From: Verrucomicrobiales bacterium
GTDB lineage: Bacteria > Verrucomicrobiota > Verrucomicrobiia > Verrucomicrobiales > DEV007
Direction: 5' to 3'
NCBI GenBank assembly: GCA_007123695.1
Contig: SLGN01000123.1
Span: forward strand, 1 to 5,701
Length of the DNA stretch: 5,701 nucleotides
Each line of letters begins with the position of its first letter. Position 1 is the stretch's first letter. Shown here piece by piece: positions 1 through 5,701 of the stretch. Under the pieces are notes generated by a model that saw nothing but the letters and a program-made list of their open reading frames with translations, was not told where the DNA came from and did no database searches. Position numbers and translations under genes: made by a program.

Positions 1-1675
1 CTCTTCGCCAGGCGCGTTCCGCCACCACCGCGAGTATGTAGAGAGCGGCGGCGCCGATCCCCCACCATCCGCCCCGGTCCCAGAGCATGAAACCGCCCGA
101 CACGGTGAAGGCGACGAGGGCGGCGGCGAGGCAGGTGTTCCAAGCGATGCGGCGGCCGCCCCTCGGCATCTCCTCGCCGAGAAGCCCCCGGTGGTTCATC
201 AGCAGGAAGAAGGTGGTGTAGGCGATGGGGATGAGCATCGCCGCCAGCACCGAGGTGGGGATCGCGAGCCAGAAGTAGGCCTGCTTCCAGAAGAAGGGCA
301 CCATCGCGCTCGCCGCCGCCGCGAGCGATCCGATGCGGAAGGCGGCGCCTTCGTGGGGCCGGCCGAGCATTTCGCAGACGACGAACCCGCAGACCAGCAT
401 CTGCATGATGATCGAGGAGACGCACATGCCGAGCACTCCGAGGCCGAAGACGGTGTGGGCGAAGACCGGTCCGGTGAGCGGTTCCAGCGAACTGGCGAGG
501 CTCGCGGCGTCGCGGGTCACGAGAGTGGCGGCGATCCGCCTCTCGGCCGGGTCGAGTGCGGCGACGGCGGCCTCGGTCTCGGCGGGGCCGGCCCCGGGCG
601 GCAGCCCGCCCCGCACGCGCTTTTCGAGGAGGTCGCGGAACTCGCCCATCTGGCGCTCGCTGGGCCGCATCGCTGCGGCGACAGGGGTGTCCCCTTCCAT
701 CCCCGGAAAACCGCCTTGCGGCACGGCGTGGAACTGGGCCGCTCCCGCCACGACGATGCAGCTCGCGGCGAGGGAAAAGGGCAGGAACATTCCCACGGCG
801 AGGTCGAAGCGGGAAAAGCCGCGGAACTCCTTGCCCCAGCGCTTGCGCACGAGGGTGTAGGCGAAGAGGAACGTGCCGTTGACGCCCGCCGACGCGGCCG
901 AGGCGGCGACGATGACGTCGCGCTGGCGTCGCACCAGAAAGGTCTCCCAGTAGTGGCGGGCCTCGCTCCCGAGATCGGACAGGAGCGGCTCGAAGGTCGG
1001 CGCGGGCGCGGCGAAGAGTCGGAAGTCGGGGACGAGGCCCGCCGCCACCGCCCTCCAGTCGAGTCCGCCCGGCGCCAGGGCGAGGCGCACCGTGACCCCG
1101 ACGAAGCACAGCACGATGAGCAGCACGACGCTCTTCAAGGCGAGATCGAAGAAGCGCACCCCGCGGGCCCCGCTGCCGAAGCTCCACGCCACCGCGAGGC
1201 ATACCGCGAAGAGCGCGAGCGTCACCCCGAACGTGCCGCCGAATCCGCCGAGGGCCGCCCCTTCGCCGAACAAACCGGGCGCGAGATTCTGCCGCACCAC
1301 CCCGATGGCGAGGGAATACTGCGGCACCGCCCAGAGCACGCTGGCGAGGAGCGCGGCGATCGCCCAACCCCAGCCGAGCACGGGGCTGAGGTGCTCGTTG
1401 ATGGCGCGGAACGGCCGCTTTCCCGTCGACATCACGACGTAGCCGATGGCGCTGAGCATCACGATTCCCAGGACCATCGCCATGGGCTGGAGCCAGAGCA
1501 GGCCGAAGCCCGCCAGCACCCCGAGATAGAGGCTGCCCGAGAGCGAGCCCGCCCCGAGCTTGAGGGCGCTCTGGAGCCATCCCGGCCCCGTGAGACGCAA
1601 GTAGGCCCCGAAGCGCGCCAGCCCGCCCCGGCTCTCGGCCTCCTCCAGCAGCCGGCTCTGTTCCTCCAGTTTCAT
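1..1675 (-). CDS. Nramp-related membrane transporter lacking the DPGN and MPH motifs (C-terminus cut by window edge)
   Basis: I translated this frame by hand: 558 codons without a stop from the ATG at 1675 to the window edge. The protein is integral to the membrane, with about 11-12 hydrophobic segments (roughly residues 45-60, 64-84, 99-121, 146-167, 180-200, 254-276, 292-313, 400-437, 450-491, 514-532, 536-552). Nramp ancestry is supported by the first helix region (TGPGWLQSALKLGAGSLSG, 29-47), by LLWLQPMAMVLGIVMLSAIGY (within 59-79) and by FGLGVLGMCVSSI (410-422), which resembles the conserved GLLASGQSS region of TM8. Classic Nramps bind metal with DPGN in TM1 and MPH in TM6. Here TM1 carries GPGW, and the TM6 region reads SAGVNGTFLFAYTL (261-274). 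A hydrophilic stretch of about 80 residues (318-398) separates TM7 from TM8. The start overlaps the enolase-family stop (ATGA). Homologues are often labelled divalent metal transporters, but the substrate is uncertain. Family confidence is good; function is low. Confidence 0.85.
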   Translation of the reverse strand, partial: MKLEEQSRLLEEAESRGGLARFGAYLRLTGPGWLQSALKLGAGSLSGSLYLGVLAGFGLLWLQPMAMVLGIVMLSAIGYVVMSTGKRPFRAINEHLSPVLGWGWAIAALLASVLWAVPQYSLAIGVVRQNLAPGLFGEGAALGGFGGTFGVTLALFAVCLAVAWSFGSGARGVRFFDLALKSVVLLIVLCFVGVTVRLALAPGGLDWRAVAAGLVPDFRLFAAPAPTFEPLLSDLGSEARHYWETFLVRRQRDVIVAASAASAGVNGTFLFAYTLVRKRWGKEFRGFSRFDLAVGMFLPFSLAASCIVVAGAAQFHAVPQGGFPGMEGDTPVAAAMRPSERQMGEFRDLLEKRVRGGLPPGAGPAETEAAVAALDPAERRIAATLVTRDAASLASSLEPLTGPVFAHTVFGLGVLGMCVSSIIMQMLVCGFVVCEMLGRPHEGAAFRIGSLAAAASAMVPFFWKQAYFWLAIPTSVLAAMLIPIAYTTFFLLMNHRGLLGEEMPRGGRRIAWNTCLAAALVAFTVSGGFMLWDRGGWWGIGAAALYILAVVAERAWRR

Positions 1676-2949
1676 TCCGTTCCCAAAGCTTCGAAAATGC
1701 CCCCTCCCCGCTCGTAGAAGCCGTCGTCGAGGCGGTAGATCCCGTTTTCGCGAAAGAGCCAGGGAGCGGGATGGCAGGGATGCGCGGCGACGAGTTCGTC
1801 CCAGCGGGCGCCGTAGCTCTCGGGTCCGTTGCTCTCCAGCAGGCCGCAGTCCAGCCCCGGCAGCGGCGCGAGACGGGCCGCGACGTTGCGGTTCCAATCG
1901 ACCGACCGCGGCAGGCAGGTGGAGTCGGCGACGAAGCAGGGCATGCCGAGGCGCTCGGCTTCGGCCGCCATGGCAAAGCTCAGGCTCAGGGTCTTCCCGG
2001 CCGGCTTCAGCGCCACCGCGCCGAAGCCCTGGGCGCGCTTCGCGGCCATGTCCCCGACTCCGTGCAGACTTTCGTCGGCGGCGAAAAGGACGGGCAGCCC
2101 CCGGAGGTCCTCGGCCGAATCCTCGGGGAAGGGTTCCTCGAAGAGGACGATCCGCCCGAGCGCCCCGAGATCGTCGGCGGCGGCGAGCAGCTCCTCGACC
2201 TGGGCGCGGGTCTCGTAGCGCCCGTTTGCATCGAGGTAGTAGAGCACTCCCTCCCCTCCGCTATCCGCCGGGAGACCGGGCCCGCCCACTGCGGCGTGGA
2301 TCTCGGAAAGGCGGGCCTTGTCCCGCGCCAGCATCTCCTCGCCGTCGCCGGGCGCTCCGATCTTCAGCTTCAGCACGCGATGGCCTCCGGCGACGAGGCG
2401 GCGCACCTCGTCGACCGGACTGGAGTAGGAAACCGTCGGCACCGAGAGCAGCTCCCGGTGGCGGCGGCCGAGAGCGCTCCGCGACGCCGGCGGGATCAGC
2501 TCGTCGAAGCGGCGCAGCCCGTTCTCGGCGGCGAAAAGCCTCCACGCGGCGTTGTCCAAGGCGACGAGCGCGTTGCAGGCGAAGGTCTTGCGCAAGTCGG
2601 GACGCCCCGTGACGACGCGTCCGTAGGCGAGCGCCTCGGGCAGAAGCGCGTTCAGCAGATTCTGCGGCGTGTCGAAGCTCCTCCCCGCCGCGAGCTGGAG
2701 CCCGCGCTCCAGCAGGGCGGCCATGAGAAGATTTCCTCCCGTCTCGGTATGCTCCGCGAACACCGCTTCGTCGGACCACAGCACCGCAAGGCCGCCGATC
2801 CCCTCGGCCTTGGAACCGCTCTCGGAAACGAGGCGGACGCGGCAGACCCATTTTTCATGGAAGGCGCGCCCCTTGAAGCCGAAGGGCCGCGCGAGCGGCT
2901 CGCGCGCGATGTCGAGGTCGACCGAGGCGATGGCGAGGGGACGGGCCAT
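1672..2949 (-). CDS. Enolase-superfamily enzyme, muconate lactonizing/dipeptide epimerase-like
   Basis: This 425-residue cytoplasmic enzyme has the two-domain enolase-superfamily layout: an N-terminal capping domain (about 1-150) and a TIM barrel (about 168-385). These enzymes abstract a proton next to a carboxylate and stabilise the enolate with Mg2+. The active-site series is visible: a KxK pair in VLKLKIG (K194, K196), metal ligands in YYLDANG (D240), LFEEPF (E271/E272) and AADES (D292), and a lysine in VALKPAGK (K315). Lysines on both sides of the barrel place it in the MLE subgroup (cycloisomerases, o-succinylbenzoate synthase, dipeptide epimerases), not the mandelate racemase type with a His-Asp dyad. 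A Gly/Pro-rich insertion (about 222-236) precedes the first metal ligand, and the total is longer than the usual 340-370 residues. The ATG lies 4 bases after the PHP-gene stop, and the 3' end overlaps the transporter start. Substrate unknown; the label dipeptide epimerase should not be taken as demonstrated. Confidence 0.9.
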   Translation of the reverse strand: MARPLAIASVDLDIAREPLARPFGFKGRAFHEKWVCRVRLVSESGSKAEGIGGLAVLWSDEAVFAEHTETGGNLLMAALLERGLQLAAGRSFDTPQNLLNALLPEALAYGRVVTGRPDLRKTFACNALVALDNAAWRLFAAENGLRRFDELIPPASRSALGRRHRELLSVPTVSYSSPVDEVRRLVAGGHRVLKLKIGAPGDGEEMLARDKARLSEIHAAVGGPGLPADSGGEGVLYYLDANGRYETRAQVEELLAAADDLGALGRIVLFEEPFPEDSAEDLRGLPVLFAADESLHGVGDMAAKRAQGFGAVALKPAGKTLSLSFAMAAEAERLGMPCFVADSTCLPRSVDWNRNVAARLAPLPGLDCGLLESNGPESYGARWDELVAAHPCHPAPWLFRENGIYRLDDGFYERGGGIFEALGTE

Positions 2950-2953
2950 GGGC

Positions 2954-4462
2954 TCAATCGAGAAAGAAGGGGCTGGGCCACGCGACCTGTCCGTCGCTCT
3001 GAACGATGCGGAAATAAGCGAACCCGGGCCCTTCTGCGAAGGGACGGTGCCGGGGCCGCTCCAGAACGGTGCGGAACTCTCTCTCCGGCACGGCGCGGTG
3101 GACCTTGAGCGCGGGCGAGCCGAAGCCGCCGCTTGGAACGGCCACGGATCCGGCGGCGAGATCGGCCGCCGAGAGGCGGAGTTCTCCCCCGCCCCAGCGC
3201 AGCACGAGCGAAGCCCCCTCCGCCAAGTCGGCGTCGAGCACCACTGCCTGGGTGCCTCCGGCGTGGAAATGGGTGCCGCCGAGCATCCCGGCGGGATTCG
3301 CGGCGGCGCGGCAGGTCCAGACCGCCTTTTCCACGTCGCGTTCGAGGATGGATTCGCTCGCCTCCTCCTCGCCGGGCCGGTATTTCGAAAATCGGAAGCA
3401 CGGCTGCGCGTCGCGCAGAAGTCCGCCCCGCAGATGCGCCTCGACCCGCCAATCCGAGACGTCGCCCGCGCGGCCCCACCCGCATTCCACCTTGATCTTG
3501 TGGCGTCCCGGGCGGAAGGCGGAATCGGTCGGAGGTCCCGGGAAACGGCTCACGCGCACACCGGCGCTCCCGACGGCCCCTTCGACAAGATCGATCCGCT
3601 CGACCGGGGCCGTGCCCTCGACTTCGAGGCGGAAGGGCACGCTTTCCGCCCACCGGACCGATTCGCCGATGCCCGCCCCGCCGTAGGAGGCATCGACGAG
3701 GAAACGGGCGCCGGTCGAGGCGACGGTGCGCCTTGCCTTCAGGGCGGCCCAGAGCGAGGGCAGGTCGAGCCGCTCGGCGAACACTCCGGTGATCCCGTGC
3801 CCATAATGGCCGGGGTATCCGTCGTGGCTGTCCGTGCTGGCGTAGAAACCGAAGCGATGGCCCGCGAGCAGTCCGCTGCGGACCATGCTCGCGCCGACCC
3901 GAGGCCCCATGCTGTGGTGGTAGTCGTAGGGCGCGTCGTCGGCCTCGCCGCAGCCGTGGTTGGAAAAGATCTCCACGAGAGGCGACCGGACCGGGTCGAA
4001 ATGGGCCCAGTTCGTGCCGCGCATTCCCGCCTGGTAGGCGCAGTGGTGGGGCAGCATGAAGAAGTCGCGTCCGCTCGCCGCAAGGGTCGCGGCGAGGGAG
4101 CCCGGATCGGGCGCGTCGAGCAGCTCGGGATCGTGCCGGTCGAAGTAGCAGTTGTGGTCCCCGTATTCCATGGAGTGCCACTCGTAGCTCGGCAGCGTCA
4201 CGAAGCTGCCGGGCACGTTCGCCGCCTCCAGCGCGGCGAGCAGATCCCCCCAGAAATGGCGCAGCTTCGCGAAGCCGCCCAGATGCATCCCGATGATCGC
4301 GTTCTGGCCCGCCAAGTCCATCGGCAGATCGGGCCAGAACGCATGTCCCGTGACCGTGCAGAAGTCGAGATGGGCACGCGCGTTGGCAAGCGCCCGCTGC
4401 GGCGTTCCCTCGCCGTAGCTCACCGCGCAGTGGTTGTGGAGATCGCCCCAGTAGGTCTTCAT
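2954..4462 (-). CDS. PHP-type metal-dependent hydrolase, DUF3604/CehA-like
   Basis: This 502-residue protein opens directly with the PHP signature YWGDLHNHCAVS (H9, H11), so the ATG at 4462 is well supported. Further likely metal ligands are H40 in TVTGHAFW, E94 in LPSYEWHS, H139/H140 in MLPHHC, H169 in FSNHGCG, and D211/H213 in YASTDSHDG. The catalytic part ends near residue 253 with the KARRTVASTGAR segment, typical of DUF3604-like proteins. Residues about 260-502 look beta-rich, and the end (AYFRIVQSDGQVAWPSPFFLD) resembles the tail of other proteins in this family. PHP hydrolases use a two- or three-metal centre for phosphoester, ester or carbamate hydrolysis; the substrate here is unknown. 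No signal peptide is seen, so it is probably cytoplasmic. The usual TDH of PHP motif II reads TGH. The gene sits 9 bases after the isomerase gene and 4 bases before the enolase-family gene. Confidence 0.88.
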   Translation of the reverse strand: MKTYWGDLHNHCAVSYGEGTPQRALANARAHLDFCTVTGHAFWPDLPMDLAGQNAIIGMHLGGFAKLRHFWGDLLAALEAANVPGSFVTLPSYEWHSMEYGDHNCYFDRHDPELLDAPDPGSLAATLAASGRDFFMLPHHCAYQAGMRGTNWAHFDPVRSPLVEIFSNHGCGEADDAPYDYHHSMGPRVGASMVRSGLLAGHRFGFYASTDSHDGYPGHYGHGITGVFAERLDLPSLWAALKARRTVASTGARFLVDASYGGAGIGESVRWAESVPFRLEVEGTAPVERIDLVEGAVGSAGVRVSRFPGPPTDSAFRPGRHKIKVECGWGRAGDVSDWRVEAHLRGGLLRDAQPCFRFSKYRPGEEEASESILERDVEKAVWTCRAAANPAGMLGGTHFHAGGTQAVVLDADLAEGASLVLRWGGGELRLSAADLAAGSVAVPSGGFGSPALKVHRAVPEREFRTVLERPRHRPFAEGPGFAYFRIVQSDGQVAWPSPFFLD

Positions 4463-4471
4463 GGCGTCTTG

Positions 4472-5344
4472 TCAGGATGCCGGCCCGGCGGCGAGAGCCC
4501 GCGCCTCGGCGAGGAGCGCCTCGGTCGCGCGGGCATACCGCAGATAGGATGCGTAGATCTCGTCCGGAGGCGCCGTGCTTTCGCCGAGATGGACGATGCT
4601 GGCGACATGGGGCTCGATCGACACGACGCCGTCGTAGCCCGACGCGATCAGGTCGGCGAGGATCTCCCGCACGCAGGCGTCGCCCTCGCCCGGGTAGGCG
4701 TAGCGCTGGCTGCGGGCGCCCCCGGGCTCGGCGCGGCAATCCTTCACGTGGACGTAGCGGACCAGATCCTTCACCGCCCGGTAGAAAGGCCAGGGCTCGT
4801 AGCCGTGGCTGATCGTGTTTCCCACATCGAAAAGCACGACGAGATGCGGGCTGCCGACCGTCTCGACGAGCTCGCGCAGGTGGCGCCCGCTCAGCCCGCC
4901 CCAGCCCGTGCAGTTCTCGTGCGCGAGCACGATGCCGCCCTCGCCGGCGATTCGCGCGAGCTCGGCGTAGCGGCGCAGCGCCTCGTCGCGCCATTGCTCC
5001 TCGGGCACGCCTTCGCCGACCCAGCTCATCGTGCGGATGAACCGCGCCCCGAGCCGCTGCATCCTGGGGATGGCGCGCCGCAGCTCGGCCAGGTCGATCT
5101 CGAAGTCCCCGTCGATGCGGCGGCTCCAGTTCCCGATGGCCGATGCGAAACCGGTCACCTGCAGGCAGGATTCCTCGAGGCAGGCGGCGGCGTGCTCGAA
5201 AGCCTCGTCGCCAAGGTCGCCGCAGATGTTCTTCCCGTCGACGAGGCGAAGCTCGATCGAATCCCAACCCAATTCGCGGTGGGCGCGGATTTGGGTTTCA
5301 ATGTCGCGCCCCGCCTCGTCGGCGATTCCAGTGAGGGTGATCAT
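4472..5344 (-). CDS. Sugar phosphate isomerase/epimerase-like TIM barrel (xylose isomerase-like family)
   Basis: This 290-residue protein has the normal full length for the AP-endonuclease-2/xylose-isomerase-like TIM-barrel family. These cytoplasmic enzymes isomerise, epimerise or dehydrate sugars, inositols and sugar acids with Mn2+, Co2+ or Mg2+. The strand-end motifs appear in order: GIADEAG (6-12), SIELRLVDG (29-37), IRTMSWVGEG (103-112), VLAHENCTGWGG (139-150), LFDVGNTISHG (171-181), YVHVKDC (197-203), PGEGD (218-222) and VSIEPH (241-246). Likely metal ligands are E143, D173, H199 and E244. The start at 5344 gives the usual N-terminus, with strand one at once (MITLTGIADEA). No Shine-Dalgarno sequence precedes it. 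It is the first gene of the four-gene run and follows a candidate promoter and an inverted repeat. The family is too broad to name the substrate. Confidence 0.88.
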   Translation of the reverse strand: MITLTGIADEAGRDIETQIRAHRELGWDSIELRLVDGKNICGDLGDEAFEHAAACLEESCLQVTGFASAIGNWSRRIDGDFEIDLAELRRAIPRMQRLGARFIRTMSWVGEGVPEEQWRDEALRRYAELARIAGEGGIVLAHENCTGWGGLSGRHLRELVETVGSPHLVVLFDVGNTISHGYEPWPFYRAVKDLVRYVHVKDCRAEPGGARSQRYAYPGEGDACVREILADLIASGYDGVVSIEPHVASIVHLGESTAPPDEIYASYLRYARATEALLAEARALAAGPAS

Positions 5345-5399
5345 GATGGGTGGAAACTACGAAAGGCAATCCCGGCAGGCCAAAGGTCGCTGAGTGGTA

Positions 5400-5417
5400 T
5401 CCGGCAAGAATGCCGGA
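5400..5417. repeat. Perfect 7-bp inverted repeat in the predicted leader
   Basis: TCCGGCA-AGAA-TGCCGGA on the plus strand has arms 5400-5406 and 5411-5417 with a 4-base spacer. It lies about 30-45 bases downstream of the predicted transcription start and 56 bases upstream of the first ATG. It could be an operator for a dimeric regulator or an RNA hairpin in the leader. There is no T run on the operon side, so a simple terminator is unlikely. A partial copy of the half-site, CCCGGCA on the plus strand, occurs at 5371-5377. Confidence 0.5.
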
Positions 5418-5453
5418 AGCAGAAGGGCCGTTCCAACGGGGGCGCAGGGACAA

Positions 5454-5483
5454 AGTGTGAACGCAGGGCCGGGGCCCCGTCAA
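5454..5483 (-). promoter_or_regulatory. Candidate sigma-70-type promoter for the four-gene operon
   Basis: On the minus strand, TTGACG (5483-5478) matches five of six bases of the -35 consensus. After an 18-base spacer comes CACACT (5459-5454), which matches the -10 consensus at only three positions, including A at 2 and T at 6. Transcription would begin near 5446 and leave a leader of about 100 bases before the ATG at 5344. Its place in the only sizeable gap upstream of the operon supports it; the weak -10 box limits confidence. Confidence 0.4.
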
Positions 5484-5548
5484 GAGCCCGATGCGAGCCA
5501 ACCCAAAACCGCAGCACCGCCCCCTCTCCAAAGTGGGTCGAGCATCGC

Positions 5549-5567
5549 AAACCCCTCGCCCCCGAGG
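5549..5567 (-). terminator. Weak terminator-like hairpin after the upstream gene
   Basis: On the minus strand, CCTCG-GGGG-CGAGG (5 bp stem, 4 base loop; arms at 5563-5567 and 5554-5558) is followed by GGTTT. It begins 5 bases after the TAG at 5573. The stem is short and the T run is only three, so it would be a weak intrinsic terminator at best. Confidence 0.3.
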
Positions 5568-5572
5568 CCCGT

Positions 5573-5701
5573 CTACTCCCCCATCACATCCTTCCGCAAG
5601 TCCCGCAGCACCCGCAGCTCGCCCCAGGCCGCTCCGCGCATCCGCCGCGCTCCCGTCCGGCGCTTCTCTCCGAAGCGCCTCCCTTTCCCGCGCTCCCGCT
5701 C
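5573..5701 (-). CDS. Probable 3' end of an unidentified upstream gene
   Basis: An open frame enters from the right edge and runs 42 codons to a TAG at 5575-5573. The end reads AWGELRVLRDLRKDVMGE after an arginine-rich stretch (GKGRRFGEKRRTGARRMRG). The visible part is strongly basic and likely helical. Support for its being real: codons mostly end in G or C as in the neighbouring genes, a terminator-like hairpin follows the stop within a few bases, and the composition shifts to looser, less codon-like sequence just after it. Against: in GC-rich DNA an open frame of this size arises easily by chance. I do not recognise the family; the arginine-rich segment could be a cytoplasmic tail or a nucleic-acid-contacting tail, but nothing decides this. 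Confidence 0.4.
   Translation of the reverse strand, partial: ERERGKGRRFGEKRRTGARRMRGAAWGELRVLRDLRKDVMGE

Larger units (their letters stand above)
5345..5572. other. Intergenic region upstream of the operon
   Basis: These 228 bases separate the probable end of the upstream gene from the first gene of the operon. Short open frames here have no recognisable protein motifs and lack the codon bias of the neighbours. The region holds a terminator-like hairpin, a candidate promoter and an inverted repeat, described separately. The 10-base palindrome CGGGGCCCCG (5470-5479) lies inside the promoter spacer and is probably a by-product of GC richness. Confidence 0.6.

Noticed and set aside
191..1717. 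508-codon open frame on the plus strand
   Set aside because: It lies opposite the Nramp-like gene. Its product is low-complexity, rich in Glu, Arg, His, Gly and Ala with no domain signal, as expected from the complement of a GC-rich membrane-protein gene.
1771..3108. 445-codon open frame on the plus strand
   Set aside because: It is antisense to the enolase-superfamily gene, whose full catalytic residue set proves the minus frame. The plus-strand product shows no recognisable motif.
2652..5267. 871-codon open frame on the minus strand spanning three genes
   Set aside because: It is offset from the three well-supported genes and encodes an Arg/Gly/Ala-rich product without motifs. It stays open because high GC content makes stop codons rare.
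5470..5479. Perfect palindrome CGGGGCCCCG
   Set aside because: All G and C, with no spacer, in a GC-rich region; likely chance. It is noted only because it falls within the predicted promoter spacer.
5298..5550. Two small minus-strand open frames of 77 and 69 codons upstream of the first gene
   Set aside because: They cross the predicted promoter, leader and start codon, have no recognisable motif and do not share the codon bias of the real genes. A leader peptide cannot be excluded but has no support.
1..5701. Search for tRNA or rRNA genes, CRISPR arrays, insertion sequences and phage-type genes
   Set aside because: I saw no regularly spaced repeats, transposase motifs, terminal inverted repeats or tRNA-like cloverleaf sequences. 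The window is nearly filled by ordinary coding sequence.

Overview
This is a high-GC window (roughly two thirds G+C by eye) from a bacterial chromosome. It holds one compact run of four genes, all on the minus strand, reading from about 5344 down to the left edge. The codons end mostly in G or C, the start sites have no clear Shine-Dalgarno sequences, and the families are a PHP/DUF3604-like hydrolase, a sugar isomerase-like TIM barrel, an enolase-superfamily enzyme and an unusual Nramp-like carrier. Together these remind me most of the Planctomycetota-Verrucomicrobiota-Lentisphaerota group. That placement is an inference from family resemblance; there is no rRNA or marker gene here to confirm it.

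Layout, in the direction of transcription (right to left): (1) 5573-5701, the probable last 42 codons of an unidentified upstream gene; (2) 5345-5572, a 228-base intergenic region with a weak terminator-like hairpin right after that gene, a candidate sigma-70-type promoter (TTGACG, 18 bases, CACACT) and a 7-bp perfect inverted repeat in the predicted leader; (3) 5344-4472, a sugar phosphate isomerase/epimerase-like TIM barrel; (4) 4462-2954, a PHP-type metallohydrolase with a C-terminal beta-rich region; (5) 2949-1672, an enolase-superfamily enzyme with an MLE-type active site; (6) 1675 to beyond position 1, a multi-spanning membrane protein related to Nramp transporters, cut off by the window edge.

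The genes are separated by 9 bases, 4 bases and a 4-base ATGA overlap, so they almost certainly form one transcript with coupled translation. Three of the products are predicted cytoplasmic metal-dependent enzymes of classes that act on sugars, sugar acids, esters or amino-acid derivatives. The fourth is a carrier whose Nramp fold is recognisable but which lacks the classic metal-binding motifs DPGN and MPH. My reading is a small uptake-and-catabolism cassette for an unknown organic compound, with the Nramp-like protein possibly importing the substrate and not a metal ion. A metal-supply role for the three metalloenzymes is the alternative. The substrate cannot be told from sequence alone. The very long open frames opposite or offset to these genes look like GC-driven shadows.
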